Source: JAKPRU01 sp029568995 (GTDB lineage: Bacteria; Hinthialibacterota; Hinthialibacteria; Hinthialibacterales; JAKPRU01). Taken from it: 12,814 bases of DNA. The stretch covers positions 1 through 12,814 of the forward strand of contig DAOMHQ010000151.1 of the NCBI GenBank assembly GCA_035430965.1, read 5' to 3'. Below are positions 7,201-12,814 of the stretch, piece by piece; position 1 is the first letter of the stretch; each line of letters begins with the position of its first letter. The translations under genes were made by a program, and so were the position numbers. Under the pieces are notes generated by a model. That model worked only from the letters and a program-made list of their open reading frames with translations, did not search any database and had not been told where the DNA came from.

Positions 7201-8277
7201 TCATTCCCTCTTCTCATACTCCTCCGCCTGCTTCACCCCCGCCGCCAGGTCGGAGATATCGAACATGTTTACGACATTTGCATAGACGGTAATCATGAAT
7301 CTGCCATCCGCCGTAAATGCCTGGTGCGGCGAGTAAGGGACTCCCATATTACCGAAATCTCGAAGCACCTTATCCGTATCCGTGTCCACTAGTAGCGTTG
7401 CATTAGATCGGTAGTCACGCATAAGGGTCATCCCGCCGTCGGGAGACAGCGCCGCAAATCCAACTCGACCTGCCTCATAGAAGAATGTGTTGATCTTTTC
7501 CCCTGTCTCCGCGTCCCATACAAGACGGTAGGGACCTTGTGTGGAGGTCATCACACGCTTTCCATTGCTGGAGATGGCTACGCTCCTTCCTTCAAACGTG
7601 TGCAACAGTTCTCCGGAGAATATATCCCATATCGTCCCACATTCAACGTCATTCATCTTTCCCTCCACAAGTAGCCTGTTGCCGGATGGCAGAAAACCCG
7701 CTTGGGTCGGGAAAGACACCTGGCGAATATCAAGAATTTCTCTTCCATCCTCAACGGCCCATACCTTGAAGATCGAGGGAGCGAAATACTTGCCAGCGGA
7801 TTCAGCTTCCCTTCCGGCGGCAACGTAATCACCGTTGGGCGACAAGGCGACCGTCGTTATCGGTGCCAAGTAACCGAGAGGTGGAGAGAGATTTGATGGG
7901 ATTTCAATTGTTCGGACCACTTCCATAGTGCTGAGGTCCCACACCAGAATCCTCGATACATCCATCCCGATATCTCCCGTGGCCAGGTATTTGCTGTCAC
8001 CGGAGAACGCAACTGCCGAAATCGGATCTTGATGAGGCTGAATAAAGTGCCCGATCAGTTCGCCCGTTTTGGCATCCCATACTCTGAACCCGGGATTATC
8101 CGACCCGCCGGCGATCCTGCTTCCATCCGGAGAAATCGCAGCACTATAGGTTACCGGGCAAAATGTCCTGTATGAGGAATACTCCCCGTACGAACAAGGG
8201 GGCACGACGCAAGAAAAGAATGCGTACAATGCCACGAATAGCGCGATATTTATCTGGAATCGGATAGGATTCTTCAT
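7201..8277 (-). CDS. Secreted WD40-type beta-propeller protein, paralogue B
   Basis: A 358-residue propeller protein. Residues 1-35 are a signal sequence: MKNPIRFQINIALFVALYAFF, then SCVVPPC. The Cys23 context is not a proper lipobox, so plain signal-peptidase I export is more likely. WD40-like blades follow, with recurring SPDG turns and WD-type strand ends: YSAAISPDGSRIAGG, RVWDAKTGELIG, AVAFSGDSKYLATGD, LVWDLSTMEVVRTIEI, ALSPNGDYVAAG, LVWDAETGEKI and ALSPDGG. The end is MFDISDLAAGVKQAEEYEKRE, which aligns with paralogue A. The frame is open to ATG 8331, three bases from the upstream stop. ATG 8277 is preferred because AGGAGG lies 6 nt before it and the signal peptide then begins at the start. 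The gene begins 57 nt after the large hydrolase gene, so co-transcription is likely. Binding partner unknown. Confidence 0.82.
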   Translation of the reverse strand: MKNPIRFQINIALFVALYAFFSCVVPPCSYGEYSSYRTFCPVTYSAAISPDGSRIAGGSDNPGFRVWDAKTGELIGHFIQPHQDPISAVAFSGDSKYLATGDIGMDVSRILVWDLSTMEVVRTIEIPSNLSPPLGYLAPITTVALSPNGDYVAAGREAESAGKYFAPSIFKVWAVEDGREILDIRQVSFPTQAGFLPSGNRLLVEGKMNDVECGTIWDIFSGELLHTFEGRSVAISSNGKRVMTSTQGPYRLVWDAETGEKINTFFYEAGRVGFAALSPDGGMTLMRDYRSNATLLVDTDTDKVLRDFGNMGVPYSPHQAFTADGRFMITVYANVVNMFDISDLAAGVKQAEEYEKRE

Positions 8278-8296
8278 TTTCTTCCTCCTGGAACTC

Positions 8297-8322
8297 GCTG
8301 TCAAACCGACAGCTGGTTTTTT
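8297..8322 (+). terminator. Plus-strand terminator-like hairpin with T6 tail
   Basis: GCTGTC (8297-8302), loop AAACC, GACAGC (8308-8313), then TGG and six T (8317-8322). The shape is that of an intrinsic terminator read on the plus strand, but every gene here is on the minus strand. On the minus strand the hairpin is preceded by A6 and lacks a T tail. It could stop antisense transcription entering the hydrolase gene, or be chance. Confidence 0.35.
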
Positions 8323-8334
8323 AGTAGGCATCCA

Positions 8335-11268
8335 TCACTGCCCGAATCGTAAGAAGACCGGATTTTCATCCGTGTCCGGCACGGTATATCTTGTGACACT
8401 TCCGACCTCCTCAGCACTCAACAAGTCACCCGCGGAGAATGTGGTGGTCGAATAGGAACTCGTTCCCGTGAACCTGTACGCCCTTGCGTTGCCGGGATCT
8501 GCTTCAGACAGGGGAACATCAAAGTAGCGCGTGTCCCCGTCACATTCCCACCATCCGCTGGTGTCATTTTGATCGAAACGCCAGACAGCGCCCCACTTCT
8601 CATTCGAGGCACTTGTCCATCCGCATCGCATAGTCTCCTCGCCATCTTCTTCGGCATCTGTAAAATTGGGGTCAGTGGCGCACTGAATCCAGACGCCCGA
8701 ACCGAGCGAGCCAAGCCCCGGTTCGCCGCTGCTTTCACCATGAAGGGTACGACCAACCTTCCGTATGACCCGCGATGTCGTTGAGTCTGAATACCAAGGG
8801 TAGATTCCGACGGTATCCCATGGGTGGTGAAAATACAGGCTATATCGCCAAGTCCAGTCATTCACGACACTTTGCACCGTGCCATCAATCAATGCGCGAC
8901 GCATATACCAGATCGCCTGCTTCTGTTCCGTATATGCGCCCCCGCATTGCATCCCGTATTCGGTGATCGCCATGTCCGGCTCATACGAACCCCGTGTGCA
9001 GCAATCTTCGAGGTGGTCAATCCGCCAATTCCAGTTCATCCTCACACCTGTGTCCCGGTAATCCTCTGGTCCGCAGGTGAGAGTATACCCATGGATGGCG
9101 ATGGTCTCAGGCAGATGGCTTGCAGAAGAGGCGGCAGTAACGCCATCAATGAAACCGCACACGAATGCTCGCGAGAACCTGCCGATTCCGGCCAGTTCAG
9201 GATCTGTACCTCCCCAATCCGGGTAGGCAAGTACCTTTTCATCGACGATACTTCCGCCGCTGATGATCTCCAGATTCGGCCATTCGTCCTTAATCGCATC
9301 TCTCGCGGCCCGATAATAATCCGCGAAATCAACTCCGCCCTGATATTGGAGTTTTGTCAGCTCGGGTTGACTTGCGTATGAATTCTGCGTTGCACTCAGC
9401 GGCCATTTCAGAACAGTATATGTGGCTCCGCCAATGATTGTGTTGAAGCCCGCATCCTCTTCGTTGCCCAACTCTACAGCTACGATGGTATGATCTATCG
9501 TCCCGTCAATATAGTCGCTGACGGCACTCAAGCGGTCCATGATATAGTCCCGATATCCGTTCGCATTCAGACTGTACCCGGCAGTGTACCACATTCCGGA
9601 CAGGCCACCCACAATTCCCTGAAGCGGGTCCTCGGACGTTGAAGATCGGACTGGGCCACAGCCGTAACACATGACGACCTTCATTCCTCTGGATTGTGCC
9701 TCATCCAGATAATCAGGCAACGCAGCTGTCGAGATCCCTCCAAATAGCCGCGTCACGTTCAGGTTGTCTTCTTTTACGCCTGCCAGGCGAGAACCCATAC
9801 CGGGAAGCCCGGCGCCCGCATCCGCCCCGAATTGTGTGTGGTCGTAGGTCACAATCAATTTCGGACGAACGGATGTGCTCGCGTTCTCGCTTGTGATGAA
9901 GGTAAGGAACTCCCCCGCACTCAGGCTTTCCTCGGGTTTCACCAGGAAGCCCTTGTAAAATGTATAAATTGGATAGGCAGAGTAATAGTGCGCCTTGAAC
10001 GCATCCGTGACGTCATACTCCAGCCAGACGAAATCGTCGTTCCCAGGGAAGTCAACCGGCGGGCTTTGATACTCCGGAGAATCGAATGTTCCGCCCGGTA
10101 CCGTCCAGTCCGTATAATCGATGCACTCTTCCCACGACACATCACCTTCAGTCCACTCCTCCGTGATCCGGTAGGCACGAGTCTCCAGATCGTAGTACCG
10201 ATTGGCATCCACCATGTAAACCATCAATGTCGCCGAATTGATGCTCTTGCCGCTTCCCATGGAGGAGACATCGAAGCCGAATACAAAGCGATCGTTTGTG
10301 TTGTCCCATGTGATTGAGCTGTTGGTTCCGTAGTTTGCGACTTGGTTGTTGTAATCAAGGAGGGAATCTTGGGTATAACCGGTGGCAAACGTCGTCGTCG
10401 GATCGATGCACAAATCCCCATCCGGCAGGTTGACCAGATCGGCTAATATGACCGACATTTCGGCAATGCCGGGAGCATTGCGCTCGAGCTGCCACCGCTG
10501 CGCTGTGCGTAACGTAATCCGTGCCCCGGCAAGGCGTTGCCCCATAGCGTCCAGGGGATACGCCTCGACCGGGCGGACTTCGTGAATGACCTTGTTATCT
10601 CGTACAAATAGCAGCGGCTCGTTGATCGTGAACGGTTCCGCGTACAGGTCACGGATCTCGCCGCCCTGACGAGCCTCCGCCATGACCGCCGCCTGCAATA
10701 CGGTAAACCGCGCGGTGAGATAGTTGTTCCCGTCGAGCTCCTTGTTCGCGATTTTGGCACGTATATCCCTCATCATCGGCGCTTTCACGATTGTGTCTAC
10801 CTTGAGTGTATCGTGAACGTAACGCACTGTCAGGTCGATATTTGGGTACACATCGCTCCAGCGGATCGTATCCCCGATGACCTGGTATTTCTCCCAATTC
10901 GCCTTGCCCAGGTCCAGCGACCGGAACTCCGCCCCGCCGCCGATCCCGATGTCCTCCAGGCGGTACGTGAACGCATCGCCCTCGTGATCCGCGCGGAATG
11001 TGCCGTCCGTGCGAACACGCAACCGCCAGATCCCACGGTTGACCTCGAAATCCCACTCCGGGTCCCCGGACACGACCAAGTCCGTGACCACGGGGGCCAG
11101 CTCGCCTGTAACCGTCTTGTAATACTTGGGATAGGTGAGAAACACGACGGTGTTCGGCGCAATTCGCTCGGATGTTTCCGAGATCGGAATCGGATATTCC
11201 ACCGATTGCGCCGCCACCAACCCGGCTAAGACACAAACCACTCCTGCCGCAGATACGAATCGTCGCAT
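8335..11268 (-). CDS. Large secreted multidomain glycoside hydrolase-like protein (N-terminal beta domain, DNRLRE module, clan GH-A-like barrel)
   Basis: A 977-residue exported protein with a signal peptide (MRRFVSAAGVVCVLAGLVAA, cleavage near VAAQ-S). Residues 25-290 form a beta-rich domain containing RWSDVYPNIDLTVRY (136-150). This is a pattern I associate with the N-terminal region of large secreted proteins; the assignment is tentative. Residues 292-475 are a DNRLRE/CBM96-like module (SINSATLMVYM, WTEGDVSWEE, VRPKLIVTYD). A TIM-barrel-like region follows (about 500-845), with LGNEED (Glu603) as candidate acid/base, IAIHGY on a later strand (723-728), and ITEYG (Glu770) as candidate nucleophile, as expected for a retaining clan GH-A hydrolase. 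About 130 residues of beta-rich tail complete it. ATG 11268 is chosen over ATG 11406 because AGGAGG lies 8 nt upstream and the signal peptide starts there. It heads a probable unit with two propeller genes. The GH family and substrate are not assigned. Confidence 0.75.
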   Translation of the reverse strand: MRRFVSAAGVVCVLAGLVAAQSVEYPIPISETSERIAPNTVVFLTYPKYYKTVTGELAPVVTDLVVSGDPEWDFEVNRGIWRLRVRTDGTFRADHEGDAFTYRLEDIGIGGGAEFRSLDLGKANWEKYQVIGDTIRWSDVYPNIDLTVRYVHDTLKVDTIVKAPMMRDIRAKIANKELDGNNYLTARFTVLQAAVMAEARQGGEIRDLYAEPFTINEPLLFVRDNKVIHEVRPVEAYPLDAMGQRLAGARITLRTAQRWQLERNAPGIAEMSVILADLVNLPDGDLCIDPTTTFATGYTQDSLLDYNNQVANYGTNSSITWDNTNDRFVFGFDVSSMGSGKSINSATLMVYMVDANRYYDLETRAYRITEEWTEGDVSWEECIDYTDWTVPGGTFDSPEYQSPPVDFPGNDDFVWLEYDVTDAFKAHYYSAYPIYTFYKGFLVKPEESLSAGEFLTFITSENASTSVRPKLIVTYDHTQFGADAGAGLPGMGSRLAGVKEDNLNVTRLFGGISTAALPDYLDEAQSRGMKVVMCYGCGPVRSSTSEDPLQGIVGGLSGMWYTAGYSLNANGYRDYIMDRLSAVSDYIDGTIDHTIVAVELGNEEDAGFNTIIGGATYTVLKWPLSATQNSYASQPELTKLQYQGGVDFADYYRAARDAIKDEWPNLEIISGGSIVDEKVLAYPDWGGTDPELAGIGRFSRAFVCGFIDGVTAASSASHLPETIAIHGYTLTCGPEDYRDTGVRMNWNWRIDHLEDCCTRGSYEPDMAITEYGMQCGGAYTEQKQAIWYMRRALIDGTVQSVVNDWTWRYSLYFHHPWDTVGIYPWYSDSTTSRVIRKVGRTLHGESSGEPGLGSLGSGVWIQCATDPNFTDAEEDGEETMRCGWTSASNEKWGAVWRFDQNDTSGWWECDGDTRYFDVPLSEADPGNARAYRFTGTSSYSTTTFSAGDLLSAEEVGSVTRYTVPDTDENPVFLRFGQ

Positions 11269-11540
11269 CTCCAGGTCCTCCTTATGAGATAAAGGATAGT
11301 AAATAAAGGATATGCAGCCGCTAAGCTGATCTCCTTTCGAACCCACATTCAGCGGTAGGGTGAAGGTGGGCTGGCCCGAAGATGGACTCGCCCACCTGCA
11401 CAGCAAGCCTTTTCAGCCTGCTGTACATGTCCGGCACACCCTACGCGCTTGTGCAAATCGCTACATCCGTGTGTTATGAGTCGGTGGATTGAATCCCCCA
11501 ATCCGCCAGGCCCGCTTATCTTCCATAAGCTCCACAAGGG
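11269..11540 (-). other. Long leader region of the hydrolase gene
   Basis: About 270 nt between the consensus promoter and the start codon hold no supported gene. The region contains two ATAAAGGATA direct repeats (11289-11298 and 11303-11312) close to the ribosome binding site, a 90-bp element with inverted ends (11355-11444), and a hairpin GGATTG/CAATCC (11486-11491, 11499-11504). An open frame runs through part of it on the minus strand, joined to the coding frame, but it has no ribosome binding site and looks non-coding. I recognise no riboswitch class. Confidence 0.5.
11355..11444. repeat. 90-bp element with GTAGGGTG terminal inverted repeats
   Basis: GTAGGGTG (11355-11362) and CACCCTAC (11437-11444) are perfect 8-bp terminal inverted repeats. 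Inside lie two further hairpins: AGGTGGGC (11364-11371) with GCCCACCT (11390-11397), and ACAGCA (11400-11405) with TGCTGT (11419-11424). No open frame of note is enclosed. The layout resembles a small non-autonomous element (REPIN or MITE-like). No target duplication was identified. Confidence 0.7.
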
Positions 11541-11569
11541 ATTATATCGCGGGTTTTGTAGCGTGTCAA
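11541..11569 (-). promoter_or_regulatory. Perfect-consensus sigma-70 promoter
   Basis: On the minus strand, TTGACA (11569-11564) and TATAAT (11546-11541) are separated by exactly 17 bp. A T-run (complement of A9 at 11571-11579) sits directly upstream, resembling an UP element. Transcription would begin near 11534 and enter the hydrolase gene at 11268, leaving a leader of about 266 nt. A six-of-six match in both boxes at ideal spacing is unlikely by chance. Whether the host sigma factor reads it is inferred. Confidence 0.8.
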
Positions 11570-11579
11570 GAAAAAAAAT

Positions 11580-11740
11580 ATTTAATTTCATAAAATAGTT
11601 CGAGACGGGATCTGTAAACTGCGAGTAACCAATAACGAAAAGTGGGAATGTAATACATATAACACTAACACATATAATATCTAATATATATTTATATGTT
11701 AAAGTTGCGGAATCGGTTAATTATGTATGACGAAATGCTA
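11580..11740. other. AT-rich intergenic tract
   Basis: This stretch is far richer in A and T than the rest of the window, especially 11650-11700. It contains an inverted repeat ACATATAA (11670-11677) and TTATATGT (11692-11699). No coding frame is supported. It lies behind the hydrolase promoter and beyond the 3' end of the DUF456 gene. It could be an upstream activating or bent-DNA region, or a scar of inserted DNA. Confidence 0.45.
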
Positions 11741-11745
11741 AGGGA

Positions 11746-11808
11746 TGACAGGCAAACCAAGAAGTGACAGGCGTGGTAAGAAGTGACAGGCACGGAGGCC
11801 TGTCCTAC
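11746..11808. repeat. Three 19-bp-period direct repeats ending in a hairpin
   Basis: TGACAGGC occurs at 11746, 11765 and 11784, exactly 19 bp apart, and the first two units also share AAGAAG at their ends. The third copy joins a hairpin, GACAGGC (11785-11791) with GCCTGTC (11798-11804), followed by CTAC. Read from the minus strand the hairpin begins GTAGGACAGGC. It lies just past the end of the DUF456 gene. It is too short and lacks conserved spacer structure for a CRISPR array. Confidence 0.7.
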
Positions 11809-11819
11809 TGGGAAGACTT

Positions 11820-12383
11820 TCACAAAAACGAATCCAGCGTAATCAATACCAGAATAATTCCGCCGATGGCTATTTTGCCGGTTGTACCGAACAGGTGTCC
11901 GGTCATGGCGGCTTTTGCGACCGCCGCGCTTTCGTGTGTTCCCCGTCCTTTCCAGGTTTCTCCCAGGTAGGCTCCCGCGAAGGCTCCCAGGCATCCGCCT
12001 CCAATTGCACCGAATACAGCCCCAATGAAAAACACCGGAAGCAGCAGAACCGCGCCGGTGAGCGCGCCGACCATCGCGCCCGCCATCGCCAGGAAAGTCG
12101 CCCGACGACTACCGCCATGACGGAGCGCGCCTGCTGCACCGCCGGACATCTCGACGATCTCCCCGGCCACAGCAAGCGCCGCCGCGATCCCCACACCGGT
12201 CCAGCTCATCCCACGCCCGCCAGATTCCGGGACAAACAGCGCAAAGAGAACCGCAAAAGCGGTCATCATCCAATTCCCCGGCAGCAGGAAAATAGAGGAC
12301 ACCCAAGCGGACAGGTTCGCCAGAAAAAGGACCGTTGCCCACACAAAATAGAGCCAGCTGGTGTTCGTGATTACCGAGATCAT
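11820..12383 (-). CDS. DUF456 family membrane protein
   Basis: A 187-residue integral membrane protein of the DUF456 type. It has several hydrophobic segments: about residues 10-32, with the typical LPGNW at 34-38; 38-51; 62-80; a glycine- and alanine-rich pair at about 95-140; and a C-terminal helix at about 168-185. The conserved small-residue pattern (GAVFGAIGGGCLGAFAGAYLGE) and a Lys-Gly-rich link before the last helix fit the family. Function is unknown; the protein is in the inner membrane. The start is ATG 12383, with AGGGG about 8 nt upstream. It begins 16 nt after the HIT gene on the same strand, so the two are probably co-transcribed. That pairing gives little functional hint, because HIT proteins are general nucleotide hydrolases. 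Confidence 0.85.
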   Translation of the reverse strand: MISVITNTSWLYFVWATVLFLANLSAWVSSIFLLPGNWMMTAFAVLFALFVPESGGRGMSWTGVGIAAALAVAGEIVEMSGGAAGALRHGGSRRATFLAMAGAMVGALTGAVLLLPVFFIGAVFGAIGGGCLGAFAGAYLGETWKGRGTHESAAVAKAAMTGHLFGTTGKIAIGGIILVLITLDSFL

Positions 12384-12399
12384 TGATTGACCCCTGCGC

Positions 12400-12741
12400 T
12401 CATCCCGGCGGCCACGTCATCGCGCGGCCGCCCAGGAGGTGCACATGAAGATGGTACACGCTCTGGCCGCCTGCCGGTCCCATGTTCACAACCAGGCGAT
12501 AGCCGTCCTCTACAAGACCCTCCTGCTCGGCGATTTCGTTCGCGACTAGAAACAGGTGGTCCATGATGCCCGGCTCCCGGTCGATCTGCCGGACCGTCTC
12601 AATGGAGGCTTTCGGGATGATCAGGATGTGAATCGGCGCTTGCGGGTTGATATCACGGATCGCCACCGAACGGTCATCCTCATAGACTTTGGGGCATTCG
12701 ATCTCGCCCCGCGCGATCTTTCCGAAAATCGTGTCGGTCAT
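12400..12741 (-). CDS. hinT: HIT-family nucleotide hydrolase (HINT type)
   Basis: A complete 113-residue cytoplasmic protein of the histidine triad family. The N-terminal TIFGKIARGEIECPKVYEDD segment (4-23), INPQAPIHILIIPK (31-44) and the active-site GQSVYHLHVHLLGGR (92-106, with the triad His97, His99 and His101) match HINT/PKCI-like proteins. These hydrolyse adenosine phosphoramidates and aminoacyl-adenylates through a covalent nucleotidyl-histidine intermediate. Length and ending (MTWPPG) are normal for the family. The start is ATG 12741, with GGAGGG 7 nt upstream. It is the first gene of a two-gene unit with DUF456. A common housekeeping protein with no special link to the carbohydrate genes. 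The symbol is given by family resemblance. Confidence 0.93.
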   Translation of the reverse strand: MTDTIFGKIARGEIECPKVYEDDRSVAIRDINPQAPIHILIIPKASIETVRQIDREPGIMDHLFLVANEIAEQEGLVEDGYRLVVNMGPAGGQSVYHLHVHLLGGRAMTWPPG

Positions 12742-12797
12742 GTGTATCCCTCCGATCGTTTTTTACGATGAGCGTATCTCTTTGGAACGGCCAATGT

Positions 12798-12814
12798 GTA
12801 GGGGCGGTCACCGG
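12798..12814. repeat. Half of a GTAGGGGCG-type palindrome cut by the window edge
   Basis: GTAGGGGCGGTCACCGG runs to the last base. The CACCGG end looks like the centre of a palindrome whose right half would continue beyond the window (expected next bases TGACCGCCCCTAC). It shares GTAGGGGCG with the complete 32-bp palindrome at 2298-2329 but has a different centre. It lies upstream of the HIT gene. Confidence 0.55.

Noticed and set aside
11269..11406. N-terminal extension of the hydrolase starting at ATG 11406
   Set aside because: The extra 46 residues precede a complete signal peptide, overlap the repeat element and have no ribosome binding site, whereas ATG 11268 has AGGAGG at 8 nt.
11349..11591. 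80-codon minus-strand open frame in the hydrolase leader
   Set aside because: It begins upstream of the promoter, runs through the inverted-repeat element and shows no recognisable domain.
11746..11791. Possible small CRISPR array
   Set aside because: Repeats are only 8 bp at a 19-bp period, with partly identical spacers and no cas gene nearby.

Overview
The window reads as a chromosomal segment of an uncultured, free-living Gram-negative heterotroph. The combination of a Tat-exported Gfo/Idh/MocA oxidoreductase, an exported xylose-isomerase-like TIM barrel, a DUF3604/PHP-type protein, a LamG fragment, secreted WD40 propellers and a DNRLRE-bearing glycoside hydrolase is typical of Planctomycetes-like and candidate-phylum bacteria such as Hydrogenedentota, Sumerlaeota or Poribacteria. 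The phylum is inferred from gene content, not proven. No tRNA, rRNA, CRISPR array, transposase or phage gene is visible.

Layout, left to right: a LOG-family nucleotide hydrolase (+) and an exported sugar isomerase/epimerase-like protein (+). A palindromic repeat lies between convergent genes. Next comes a minus-strand group read from right to left: a DUF3604/PHP-type protein, a Tat-exported Gfo/Idh/MocA oxidoreductase and a DUF2442 protein. A LamG gene remnant (+) follows, truncated by a composite repeat. A second minus-strand group, also read right to left, has a 977-residue secreted protein (N-terminal beta domain, DNRLRE module, clan GH-A-like catalytic barrel) followed by two secreted WD40-type paralogues. 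Last is a minus-strand pair, HIT then DUF456.

Functional reading: the middle of the window looks devoted to carbohydrate breakdown and oxidation outside the cytoplasm. The large protein has the two glutamates expected of a retaining GH-A hydrolase. The Gfo/Idh and xylose-isomerase-like proteins have family residues for sugar oxidation and isomerisation. The two propellers probably serve as binding or scaffold proteins. The large gene has a perfect-consensus sigma-70 promoter (TTGACA, 17-bp spacer, TATAAT) and a leader of about 266 nt that contains a folded 90-bp repeat element.

The most unusual layer is non-coding. Nearly every intergenic space holds a different palindromic or multi-hairpin element, and several begin with the same GTAGG motif. 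One palindrome occupies the leader of the DUF2442 gene, one composite element ends the LamG gene, and a half palindrome ends the window. I see no convincing new multi-gene defence or mobile system. The best leads are the hydrolase/propeller cluster and the family of palindromic elements.
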